Shown here piece by piece: positions 16,044 to 24,018 of a stretch of 51,205 bases of DNA. The first letter of the stretch is position 1, and each line of letters begins with the position of its first letter. The position numbers and the translations under genes are program-made. Origin of the DNA: Flavobacterium sp. UBA6195 (GTDB lineage: Bacteria; Bacteroidota; Bacteroidia; Flavobacteriales; Flavobacteriaceae); NCBI RefSeq assembly GCF_002422095.1, contig NZ_DITB01000060.1:14939-66143 (forward strand), read 5' to 3'. The notes under the pieces were generated by a model. The model made no database searches, was not told where the DNA came from, and was given only the letters and a program-made list of their open reading frames with translations.

Positions 16044-17060
16044 TTACTCTTTAATTATAGATTTGAAATTTTCTGTTACGAATCGTTGCATTTTATTATC
16101 TGAATCTGAATATAAAAGCATTACATGCAATTCTGGATGTTTTTGTAAAAACACCTTACTTTCTTCTAAACTCATTAACATAAAAGCTGTAGCATAACCA
16201 TCAGACAAACCAGATGATTTTGATAAAACGGTTGCACTTAACACATTGTTTTTTTGAGCCAATCCTGTTTTTGGATTGATGATGTGAACAAACTTCTTAC
16301 CGGTTTTTTCATCAATCATTACTTTTCTATAATTCCCTGAAGTTGCCATTCCTAAGTTATCTAAATTCACTTTGGAAATTAACGTGCGTTCTTCTGGTTT
16401 TTGTAAGGGATCGTCGATTCCTACTACCCAGTTCTTGTTGTCGATTGTGTTTTTACCTAAAGCAAATAATTCTCCTCCTATTTCTACAATCGCATTTTCA
16501 ATTCCTTTCGCTTTTAAATAATTCACAACCACATCTACCGAATATCCTTGAGCGATTGCATTAAAATCGATGAAAGTTTCTTTATACTTTTTTGATATGG
16601 TCTTATTTGCATTTAAAGCAATCTTATCAAAACCTACAAATTGCAACAAACTATCGATTTGTTTTGGAGCTAAATCTTGATGCTTTTTATTGGGACCAAA
16701 ACCATAAGCGTTTACTAAAACACCAATTGTTGGGTCGAACAAACCATTCGTTTCTTTATAAATCTGATTTGAAAGCTGGAATGTTTCTATAAAAAAATCA
16801 TCTACAACAACTGTTGAATCTCCAGCATTTATTTTAGAAATTTTAGAGTCTGGTCGATACGTGGAAAGCGATAAATCAAAAGCTGTTAACAACGAATCTA
16901 TTTGATTTTTAGTTACTTTTTCTTCAGTTGAAATGTATTTTATAGAATACGTACTCCCTTGTGCATCGCCTTGAATGGTGTAAAAATCTATAGTTTTAGT
17001 ACATGAAGTAAATAAAATTGCTACAATTAGAAAACTACAAAATCTCTTTAATTCCTTCAT
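16044..17060 (-). CDS. apbE: FAD:protein FMN transferase (ApbE), lipoprotein
   Basis: A protein of 338 residues. A lipoprotein signal ends LFTSC near residue 20, so the enzyme is anchored facing the periplasm. ApbE attaches FMN from FAD to a Thr or Ser in a DxxSGAT-type motif. Visible family motifs: AIAQGYSVDVV, GGELFALG, GMATSGNYRKV, HIINPKTG and SDGYATAFMLM (the last with metal and FAD ligands). Its position just downstream of nqrABCDEF fits flavinylation of NqrC and NqrB. Its first 26 bases overlap the upstream 121-residue gene in another frame, so the two are translationally coupled. Confidence 0.94.
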   Translation of the reverse strand: MKELKRFCSFLIVAILFTSCTKTIDFYTIQGDAQGSTYSIKYISTEEKVTKNQIDSLLTAFDLSLSTYRPDSKISKINAGDSTVVVDDFFIETFQLSNQIYKETNGLFDPTIGVLVNAYGFGPNKKHQDLAPKQIDSLLQFVGFDKIALNANKTISKKYKETFIDFNAIAQGYSVDVVVNYLKAKGIENAIVEIGGELFALGKNTIDNKNWVVGIDDPLQKPEERTLISKVNLDNLGMATSGNYRKVMIDEKTGKKFVHIINPKTGLAQKNNVLSATVLSKSSGLSDGYATAFMLMSLEESKVFLQKHPELHVMLLYSDSDNKMQRFVTENFKSIIKE

Positions 17061-17400
17061 AATGTAAAATATAATCTTGATTTTTTAAAATCGGTTTTTC
17101 GAAATCTTCTGCGTTGGCAAAACCAACTCCTGCATACAACACTTTAGCTTTTTTCTCTTTGGCATGACTGATGAAGGTTTCCATGAAAACCACATCGTAT
17201 TCCGCAGGATTATCTGGATAAGTTACCGCTTGTACCATTACAAAATGCAACGTATTCGTAGGTTTATCAACACAAACAAATTGTGGATGTTTTTTCAACT
17301 GGCTGTTAATGGCGATGAACTCAAATCCTTGTTTTTCGAGTTCTTTTCCCACGTGATTCATGGCCAAATGATGTAAGTCTTGTAGTGATAATGATTCCAT
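17035..17400 (-). CDS. Small conserved protein of the Nqr locus, function unknown
   Basis: A protein of 121 residues without signal peptide or membrane segment. It starts MESLSLQDLHHLAMNHVGKE and has a mixed alpha/beta pattern with hydrophobic strands FEFIAINSQ, LHFVMVQAV and KVLYAGVGFAN. I recall such proteins in Flavobacteria being named as Nqr subunit F, but this one has no ferredoxin cysteines, FAD or NAD motif and a true nqrF is present at 17856-19148, so that name would be wrong. It overlaps apbE by 26 bp, which suggests a shared task with ApbE or Nqr maturation; this is inference. Confidence 0.75.
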   Translation of the reverse strand: MESLSLQDLHHLAMNHVGKELEKQGFEFIAINSQLKKHPQFVCVDKPTNTLHFVMVQAVTYPDNPAEYDVVFMETFISHAKEKKAKVLYAGVGFANAEDFEKPILKNQDYILHYEGIKEIL

Positions 17401-17451
17401 GATACAAAGGTAGTAAATGATTAAATAGAAATAAATAATTACATTAATTAC

Positions 17452-17796
17452 TTATTTTGACAACTGTATTAAAATAATTAATGGTATTAATAACCACAAA
17501 ACTAAATTTAAAACAAAATCCTTTACTGATACAATTTCAACTTTTAATTTATCTTTTTTAGAATTGAAAAACTTAAACACTAAGAATAACCAAACAAATC
17601 CAATTGGATAAAACCATAATTTATTTATTGTAGAATCTGAAGAAAAAGCATAGGCTTTAAATCCAAAAAATTTAACTAAAAGAAAAAAATGAATTAATTG
17701 CATAATAAAAACCAAGCCTGATGCATTAAAAACAGGGTCATGATTTTTTTTAGAAAGAAAGAAACTATATATTTTTCTGAATATAAATGTATACAT
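17452..17796 (-). CDS. Hypothetical small membrane protein
   Basis: A protein of 114 residues with three probable membrane segments (about 27-47, 59-75 and 91-111; for example FYPIGFVWLFLVFKFF and LNLVLWLLIPLIILIQL). Charged loops lie between them (KKDKLKVEIVSVKD). Not recognised as any family. A -7-like TAATTTTG at 17801-17808 ends 4 bp before the ATG, so the message would be nearly leaderless, or the true start is further in. It lies between the nqrF terminator and the 121-residue gene. Low hydrophilic content and the lack of motifs prevent a functional guess. Confidence 0.6.
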   Translation of the reverse strand: MYTFIFRKIYSFFLSKKNHDPVFNASGLVFIMQLIHFFLLVKFFGFKAYAFSSDSTINKLWFYPIGFVWLFLVFKFFNSKKDKLKVEIVSVKDFVLNLVLWLLIPLIILIQLSK

Positions 17797-17810
17797 GTAG
17801 CAAAATTAAA

Positions 17811-17840
17811 AAAACCGACTCATTTCTGAATCGGTTTTGA
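17811..17840 (-). terminator. Terminator of the nqr operon
   Basis: AAAACCGA (17811-17818) pairs with TCGGTTTT (17831-17838), extended inward by TCA/TGA around a TTTC loop with one mismatch. On the minus strand it lies just after the nqrF stop and is followed by T-rich sequence. Confidence 0.75.
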
Positions 17841-17855
17841 TATATAAAATTTGGA

Positions 17856-19148
17856 TTAACCTCCGAAGTCGTCGAAACGAACATTTTCTTTTGGCACACC
17901 CCAATCGTCACACATTTTTACAACTGCGTTATTCATCATTGGTGGTCCACAGAAATAGAATTCGATATCTTCTGGTGCATCGTGTAATTTCAAGTGGTTA
18001 TCGATAACTACGTTATGAATAAATCCTACGAAACCATCACCTTCTCCATTTGGTCCATCTTTTACTTTCCAGTTATCTTCAGGTAAAGGTTCCGATAACG
18101 CGATATGGAATTTGAAGTTAGGGAAATCTTTCTCCAAAGCTCTAAAGTGGTCAACATAGAACAATTCACGTTTAGAACGTCCTCCGTACCAATACGTAAC
18201 TTTTCTTCCCGTTTTAACTGTACGGAATAAGTGGTACAAGTGCGAACGCATTGGCGCCATACCAGCTCCTCCACCGATGTACAACATTTCTGCATTAGAC
18301 TCATTAATGAAGAACTCTCCATAAGGTCCTGAAACAGTTACTGTATCACCCGCTTTTCTTGAGAAAACGTATGAAGAAGCAATCCCTGGGTTTACTTTCA
18401 TCCAATCGTTTGTAGCTCTATCAAATGGAGGCGTTGCAATACGAACGTTCAACATGATTTTTCTACCTTCTGCTGGGTAAGAAGCCATAGAGTAAGCTCT
18501 TTCAACCAATTCGTTATTTTTCATAACTAATGGCCACAATTTGAATTTATCCCACTCTAATTTGAATTTCTCTGGTTCCCCCGGATGTTCTATTGGGTGA
18601 GCAGTAATATCAATATCTGTATATTTTACCTCACAAGCAGGAATTTCAATTTGGATATAACCTCCAGCTTCGTAGTGCATATCTTCTGGTAACTCAACGA
18701 TAAATTCTTTAATGAAAGAAGCTACGTTATAGTTAGAATATACTTTTGCCTCGAATTTTTTGATACCAAAAATTTCTTCTGGAACTTCGATTACCATGTC
18801 TTGTTTAACTTTAACTTGACATCCTAATCTCCATCCTTCTGCTAACTCTTTACGCGTAAAGTTAGGTATTTCTGTTGGTAGAGGTTCTCCACCACCGTCT
18901 AATACTTTACATTTACACTGTAAACAAGAACCTCCACCACCACAAGCTGATGGTAAAAAGATTTTATTATTACCTAAAGTAGTTAAAAGTGTACTACCTC
19001 CACCTACTTCAATTTCGTTTTCGCCGTTAATTTTAATCTTTACAGCACCTGAGTTTACTAATTTAGATTTTGCATATAATAGCATAAACACCATTAGTAA
19101 AATAAGCGCTAAGAAAGCTAAAATCGAATATGTAATTAATTCAAACAT
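17856..19148 (-). CDS. nqrF: Na+-translocating NADH:quinone reductase subunit F
   Basis: A protein of 430 residues, the electron entry subunit. An N-terminal membrane helix (about 5-26) anchors it. A 2Fe-2S ferredoxin domain has Cys69, Cys75, Cys78 and Cys110. The FAD domain shows RAYSMASYP, and the NADH domain shows GGGAGMAPMRSHL and FCGPPMMN. The length and all cofactor residues are as expected. It oxidises NADH at the cytoplasmic face and passes electrons through FAD and the cluster to the membrane subunits. Last gene of nqrABCDEF, 25 bp after nqrE. Confidence 0.98.
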   Translation of the reverse strand: MFELITYSILAFLALILLMVFMLLYAKSKLVNSGAVKIKINGENEIEVGGGSTLLTTLGNNKIFLPSACGGGGSCLQCKCKVLDGGGEPLPTEIPNFTRKELAEGWRLGCQVKVKQDMVIEVPEEIFGIKKFEAKVYSNYNVASFIKEFIVELPEDMHYEAGGYIQIEIPACEVKYTDIDITAHPIEHPGEPEKFKLEWDKFKLWPLVMKNNELVERAYSMASYPAEGRKIMLNVRIATPPFDRATNDWMKVNPGIASSYVFSRKAGDTVTVSGPYGEFFINESNAEMLYIGGGAGMAPMRSHLYHLFRTVKTGRKVTYWYGGRSKRELFYVDHFRALEKDFPNFKFHIALSEPLPEDNWKVKDGPNGEGDGFVGFIHNVVIDNHLKLHDAPEDIEFYFCGPPMMNNAVVKMCDDWGVPKENVRFDDFGG

Positions 19149-19173
19149 AATTTCAATTTTTAATGTTATACTA

Positions 19174-19932
19174 TTATTTAACTACTTGAGTTGAATCTAC
19201 TTTTACTGAATCTACAGCTACTTGAACTGAATCAACTACAGGAGTTTCTACAACAGCTGGAGCTGGAGTTTCTAATTTTGCCTCAGGTTTTTTATTTAAT
19301 AAGTTAATGTCAATTCCACCAAAACTCATGAAACCGATAGCCATTAAACCTGTTAAAATAAAAGTAATTCCTAAACCTCTCAACGGAGCTAGCACGTTAG
19401 AATATTCCATTTTTTCACGAATAGCAGCTAATGCAACAATTGCAATTAACCAACCAATTCCTGAAGAAAAACCAAATGTGACAACATGACCAATATTTTG
19501 GTAAGCACCTGTATCAACACGTAATTGCATAAATAACGAACCTCCTAAGATAGCACAGTTAACAGCAATAAGTGGTAAGAAAATACCTAACGAGTTATAT
19601 AACGATGGAGAAAACTTCTCAACAATCATTTCTACTAATTGTACCAAAGTTGCTACAACTGCAATAAAGATGATTAAGTTTAAGAAACTTAAATCCATAG
19701 TTTTTAATGATGGGTCTAACCAAGATAAAGCACCTGCTTCTAAAACATATTTATAGATTAAAAAGTTTAATGGCACCGTGATTACTTGTACAAATGTTAC
19801 TGCAATACCTAATCCAATAGCCGTTGATACCTTTTTAGATACAGCAAGGTAAGAACACATTCCTAAGAAGTATGCAAACACCATGTTATCAATGAACATG
19901 GATTTTAAAAATATATTGATATATTCAAACAT
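19174..19932 (-). CDS. nqrE: Na+-translocating NADH:quinone reductase subunit E with C-terminal tail
   Basis: A protein of 252 residues; known NqrE proteins have about 200. Six membrane helices are visible in residues 1-205. Cys25 (GMCSYLA) and Cys126 (VNCAILG) match the pair that, together with the NqrD pair, holds an iron centre within the membrane. Residues from about 213 form an extra tail rich in Val, Pro, Asp and Ser with a loose repeat (VVDSVQV, AVDSVKV, VDSTQV). The tail has no hydrophobic helix and its role is unknown. The gene sits 5 bp after nqrD. Confidence 0.97.
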   Translation of the reverse strand: MFEYINIFLKSMFIDNMVFAYFLGMCSYLAVSKKVSTAIGLGIAVTFVQVITVPLNFLIYKYVLEAGALSWLDPSLKTMDLSFLNLIIFIAVVATLVQLVEMIVEKFSPSLYNSLGIFLPLIAVNCAILGGSLFMQLRVDTGAYQNIGHVVTFGFSSGIGWLIAIVALAAIREKMEYSNVLAPLRGLGITFILTGLMAIGFMSFGGIDINLLNKKPEAKLETPAPAVVETPVVDSVQVAVDSVKVDSTQVVK

Positions 19933-19937
19933 AGCTA

Positions 19938-20603
19938 TTATTTTTTCTCAATTAATTTTTTATTAATACCTCTTTGTACCCAAATGATAATACCAACTGT
20001 AACAAGCGCCATTGGAGCTAATAACATAAAACCATTGTTTACATATCCATGAGCATAAGCTCCTGTTTTATCTACTGCATTTCCTAAGATTTCAATTCCG
20101 AAAATTTTTCCAGAACCTAATAATTCTCTGAAAAATGCTACAATCATTAAGATAATTCCATAACCTAAACCATTTCCAATTCCGTCAAGGAAAGATTTCC
20201 ATGGTCCGTTACCTAATGCAAACGCTTCTAAACGTCCCATTACAATACAGTTCGTAATAATCAATCCAACGAAAACCGATAATTGTTTACTTACATCATA
20301 TGCATAAGCTTTCAAAACTTGGTCTACTAAGATTACCAATAACGCAACAATCACTAATTGAACAATGATACGAATACGATTTGGAATTAAATTTCTAATT
20401 AATGATACAATAACATTACTTAAAGCTACAACCGCCGTTACTGAAAGCGCCATTACAAAGGCATTTTTCATTTGAACTGTTACCGCTAAAGCCGAACAAA
20501 TACCTAATACTTGAACTGTTACTGGGTTATCGTCATTAAATGGATTCGTAATTAACTTAATATTACTTTTTGAAAATAATCCTTCTTTATTGTTATCTGC
20601 CAT
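19938..20603 (-). CDS. nqrD: Na+-translocating NADH:quinone reductase subunit D
   Basis: A protein of 221 residues with six membrane helices, homologous in plan to NqrE in an inverted arrangement. Cys36 (LGICSALAV) and Cys119 (ITNCIVMG) are the expected metal ligands. It is part of the sodium channel core. The spacing is 5 bp to each neighbour, so translation is likely coupled. The N-terminal 25 residues are polar, slightly longer than in Vibrio. Confidence 0.97.
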   Translation of the reverse strand: MADNNKEGLFSKSNIKLITNPFNDDNPVTVQVLGICSALAVTVQMKNAFVMALSVTAVVALSNVIVSLIRNLIPNRIRIIVQLVIVALLVILVDQVLKAYAYDVSKQLSVFVGLIITNCIVMGRLEAFALGNGPWKSFLDGIGNGLGYGIILMIVAFFRELLGSGKIFGIEILGNAVDKTGAYAHGYVNNGFMLLAPMALVTVGIIIWVQRGINKKLIEKK

Positions 20604-20608
20604 GACGA

Positions 20609-21292
20609 TTATTTTTTATTAGATTTTAAATATTTTTCATATGGTTTTAGACCTCTAACTAACATTTCAGTCACACCATTACCAGTTAAAGTAGCACCAG
20701 AAATTGCATCAACTTCTCCATCAGCTTTATCATCTTTACCAGTATAACCTTTAACTACTTTTAAACCTTGTAAGTTTCCGTTAGCATCAAAAACACTTTC
20801 TCCTTTAAAACTATTTTGGAAGTAATCTTGAGTAATTTCACCTCCTAAACCAGGAGTTTCTGCTTTATGGTCAAATACAATACCGTCAACTTTTAAGTTT
20901 TCATCAACTGAAACATAACCCCAGATTGCATCCCATAATCCCATTCCTCTTACAGGAATAACATAGAATTTTTTACCATCTTTCTCAGCATTGAAAATTG
21001 GAAATTTCCCTTTTTCCTTAGCGATATCAACTGTAAATGCCTCTTTGCTAATTTCGTTCCCGTTTTCATCAAAAACTATTTCGCTAACAATGTGTTTTTT
21101 ATATGCTTCTTCTGATGCATCTCTCTCAACAGTAACTCCAAATGATTTTAGAATGTACTGCATTTTCTCTTTTTTAACATTTGCTTCTTGGTTAGGCTTA
21201 AGTGCTGTTGCAGCAAATGCTAATGCAGAAGCTACTAAAACCACCATTACAGTCGCAAACAAAAACGTATATCCGTTACTTTCTCTATTCAT
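20609..21292 (-). CDS. nqrC: Na+-translocating NADH:quinone reductase subunit C
   Basis: A protein of 227 residues. One N-terminal membrane helix (about 10-30) is followed by a periplasmic FMN-binding domain. The flavinylation motif is canonical: DAISGAT, with Asp195 and the FMN-accepting Thr201. ApbE, encoded downstream at 16044-17060, should attach the FMN. HKAETPGLGG (about 142-151) is the other conserved stretch of the family. Confidence 0.97.
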   Translation of the reverse strand: MNRESNGYTFLFATVMVVLVASALAFAATALKPNQEANVKKEKMQYILKSFGVTVERDASEEAYKKHIVSEIVFDENGNEISKEAFTVDIAKEKGKFPIFNAEKDGKKFYVIPVRGMGLWDAIWGYVSVDENLKVDGIVFDHKAETPGLGGEITQDYFQNSFKGESVFDANGNLQGLKVVKGYTGKDDKADGEVDAISGATLTGNGVTEMLVRGLKPYEKYLKSNKK

Positions 21293-21294
21293 GA

Positions 21295-22467
21295 CTATGC
21301 AGATTTTAATTGTTTAGACTGTGCTAATCTTCTTTTTCTCTTAGCAATGTTTCCATTAACCACGAAGTAATCAATTGTTGGTGCTAAAGTATTCATCAAT
21401 AAAATAGCTAACATAACTCCTTCTGGATAAGCAGGATTGAATACTCTAATCATGATACTAAAGAATCCGATTAACAAACCATAGATAATCTTACCTTTAT
21501 CTGTTTGAGCGGCAGAAACTGGATCCGTTGCCATGAATACAATACCAAAAGCAAACCCTCCAACTACTAAATGATTTGTCCAATCAAAATTCATTAAAGC
21601 TGTTAATCCAACAGCATTAAACATCATTGCTGTTAAAGCTGCTCCAACTACTCCTGAAACCATAATTTTCCAACTACCAACACCTGTTGCAATTAATACA
21701 AATGCACCAATTAAAATAGCTAAAACTGAAGTTTCACCTACAGAACCAGGAATTAATCCAATGAATGAATTCCAAAAATCCCACTGAGCTGGAAGTTCTT
21801 TTCCATTTGCTAAAGCTCCTAAAATTGTTTCACCTGAAACTCCATCGATTGTAGTAGCATCGCTAACCCAAATTTTATCTCCCGACATGTAAGTAGGATA
21901 AGCAAAGAAAGCAAAAGCACGTGCTAATAAAGCCGGATTGAAAATATTCATACCTGTACCTCCAAAAGCTTCTTTACCTATAAGTACTGCAAAAGCAACT
22001 GAAATAGCTAACATCCATAAAGGTAAATCAACTGGCATAACCATTGGAATTAATAAACCAGATACTAAATATCCTTCGTTAACTTCGTGACCTTTCCAAA
22101 TTGCAAAAGCAAATTCTATACCTAATCCTACTGCATACGATACAATAATCATTGGTAACACTTTCCACAATCCGTGTAAAAAGATATCCATAAATGGAGG
22201 TAAAACACCTTCATTTAATTGAATAAAATGTTGGTAACCTGCATTATAAATTCCGAATAACAAAGCTGGGATTAAAGCAATAATTACAGTAATCATGGTA
22301 CGCTTTAAATCAACAGCATCTCTAATGTGCGCTCCGTGCTTTGTGGTATGATTAGGCACATACAAAAACGTATCTAATGCATTAATAGCAGGTGCGAATT
22401 TTTCAAATTTTTGCCCTTTCTCAAAAGGCTTTTTCATTTGGTCTATTTTATCTCTTAAAAACTTCAT
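21295..22467 (-). CDS. nqrB: Na+-translocating NADH:quinone reductase subunit B
   Basis: A protein of 390 residues with about ten membrane helices. It carries covalent FMN and takes part in sodium transport and quinone reduction. The region expected to hold the FMN site reads DGVSGETIL: Ser211-Gly212-Glu213-Thr214, so the usual SGAT alanine is replaced by Glu, while the acceptor Thr and the leading Asp are kept. Other family stretches are FGGTGMNIFNPALLARAF and FMATDPVSA. The gene lies 2 bp from nqrC and 5 bp from nqrA. Confidence 0.97.
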   Translation of the reverse strand: MKFLRDKIDQMKKPFEKGQKFEKFAPAINALDTFLYVPNHTTKHGAHIRDAVDLKRTMITVIIALIPALLFGIYNAGYQHFIQLNEGVLPPFMDIFLHGLWKVLPMIIVSYAVGLGIEFAFAIWKGHEVNEGYLVSGLLIPMVMPVDLPLWMLAISVAFAVLIGKEAFGGTGMNIFNPALLARAFAFFAYPTYMSGDKIWVSDATTIDGVSGETILGALANGKELPAQWDFWNSFIGLIPGSVGETSVLAILIGAFVLIATGVGSWKIMVSGVVGAALTAMMFNAVGLTALMNFDWTNHLVVGGFAFGIVFMATDPVSAAQTDKGKIIYGLLIGFFSIMIRVFNPAYPEGVMLAILLMNTLAPTIDYFVVNGNIAKRKRRLAQSKQLKSA

Positions 22468-22472
22468 AGCTA

Positions 22473-23822
22473 TTATCCTACTTCTTTAATCATTAAATCA
22501 AGAGCTCCACGAATTATTTCCTGTGCTTCTAATTTAGATGTGTTAGTATAATCAATTAAAGCAAAATCTTCTGGAGCTACTTCGTAAATTCCTAAGCTTT
22601 CCATTTTATCGATATCGCTAGCCAAACAAGCTTTTAACAACTGCATTGGATAAATATCCATCGGCATAACCGCTTCCATTTCTCCAGTTACAACCAAAGC
22701 TCTTTCTTCACCATTTAAATTGGTGTTTGGCGCATATTTTTTTCCAGGCATTAACCAAGACAATCCAGTTCTTGATGCACTGTGAATACTTGGTGATGCG
22801 AATGGCATCCAACCAAACATTCTGTATATATTTCCTTCTGGAATAACAGTTACTACATTACTGTAGAAACCTAAGAATCCGTTAGAAGTAACTTTTTTAC
22901 CTGTTAACACATCACCTGAAATAATTCTCACGTTATCTCCTGTAATGTTATTCGCTACTACATCAGCAATTGAAGCACCTGCAATAACATTGTAATATTG
23001 AGCCTCTTTAACTTCTGAACCCGCTAAAGCAACAGTTCTAGTTAAATTCAATTTACCTGTTAAGAATAATTCTCCAATGATGGCTACATCTTGCGGAGCA
23101 ACAGTCCAAACTCTTTCACCTGCGCTAATTGGGTCAATTTTTTCAATTTGAACACCAACATTTCCAGCAGGATGCGGTCCGTAAACTTTGTGCAACTCAA
23201 CACCTTTAACATCACTAAAAATTGATTTCCCTTTACCTTTGTAAGACAAATGAACTTTACCAGATGTTAATTTGGTTAAAGCATCAATACCAACTTTGAA
23301 AGCCTCCATTTTGTTTTCTAAAACAAACTCAACATCAGCTGCCAAAGGAGCTGTTGCATAAGCTGAAATAAAAATAGCTTTTGGAGTATCAGCTGAATTA
23401 GCAATCACATCATACGGACGTTGATTGATAAATGGCCAACATCCAGAAGCTAACAAATGCGCTTTTACTTCTTCTGTTGATAGATCATTAGGATTTTTCT
23501 TGCTATGCTCAACGAAAACATCTTGTGAATCAGCAGCAATAAGAATCTCTAAAATGACTCTTTTTTCACCACGTTTGATTTCTTGAATTTTTCCGCTTAC
23601 AGGGGCAACGAATTTAACTTTCTCATCTGCTTTAGAATAGAAAATCACTTCTCCTGCTTTAACGTTATCTCCCTCTTTTACGACCATCTTCGGAGTTACT
23701 CCGTGAAAGTCAGAAGGCTTAACAGCATAGACTTTCGAGCGAGTTACTTCAGCCACTTTGTGAGCCGCTTCACCCTTCAACTTAAGGTCTAAACCTTTTT
23801 TAATTCGAATGTCTTTTGACAT
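22473..23822 (-). CDS. nqrA: Na+-translocating NADH:quinone reductase subunit A
   Basis: A protein of 449 residues from ATG 23822 (MSKDIRIKKGLDLKL), the family's usual start. A longer frame opening at 23888 adds 22 residues but begins upstream of the predicted promoter and is rejected. The N-terminus is a lipoyl/barrel-sandwich-like domain (VKEGDNVKAGEVIFYSK, FVAPVSGKIQEIKRG) and later parts show GPHPAGNVGVQI and ISGDVLTGKK. NqrA is a peripheral cytoplasmic subunit associated with ubiquinone or menaquinone binding. First gene of the operon. Confidence 0.97.
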   Translation of the reverse strand: MSKDIRIKKGLDLKLKGEAAHKVAEVTRSKVYAVKPSDFHGVTPKMVVKEGDNVKAGEVIFYSKADEKVKFVAPVSGKIQEIKRGEKRVILEILIAADSQDVFVEHSKKNPNDLSTEEVKAHLLASGCWPFINQRPYDVIANSADTPKAIFISAYATAPLAADVEFVLENKMEAFKVGIDALTKLTSGKVHLSYKGKGKSIFSDVKGVELHKVYGPHPAGNVGVQIEKIDPISAGERVWTVAPQDVAIIGELFLTGKLNLTRTVALAGSEVKEAQYYNVIAGASIADVVANNITGDNVRIISGDVLTGKKVTSNGFLGFYSNVVTVIPEGNIYRMFGWMPFASPSIHSASRTGLSWLMPGKKYAPNTNLNGEERALVVTGEMEAVMPMDIYPMQLLKACLASDIDKMESLGIYEVAPEDFALIDYTNTSKLEAQEIIRGALDLMIKEVG

Positions 23823-23866
23823 ATTTTTGAAGATATGAGTTGTTAAAAATTTTACTATAAAACGTG

Positions 23867-23899
23867 CAAATTTAATCAAATACATCACAGCTTACCAAA
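23867..23899 (-). promoter_or_regulatory. Promoter of nqrABCDEF
   Basis: TTTG (23896-23899), a 21-bp spacer and TAAATTTG (23867-23874) on the minus strand. The start near 23863 gives a leader of about 40 nt to ATG 23822. Confidence 0.7.
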
Positions 23900-24018
23900 A
23901 ATAAAGACTTAGAATTGGTTTATTTATAATAATTCTAAATTAAACGGTTTGTTTTAATTTATTTCAATTCCAATAATTTTAAAAGTTTTGCTACATTTAC
24001 ACATTTATAAAAGTAAAA

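Noticed and set aside
17035..17400. Annotation of the 121-residue protein as NqrF
   Set aside because: No Fe-S cysteines or FAD/NAD motifs, and a complete nqrF exists at 17856-19148.
20991..21317. Open frame of 108 codons on the plus strand opposite nqrC and nqrB
   Set aside because: It is the reverse of two well-identified subunit genes, has no promoter box and no recognisable domain; treated as a shadow.
23823..23888. 22-residue N-terminal extension of NqrA
   Set aside because: The upstream ATG lies before or in the predicted promoter TAAATTTG, and family members begin at MSKDIRIKKGLDL.
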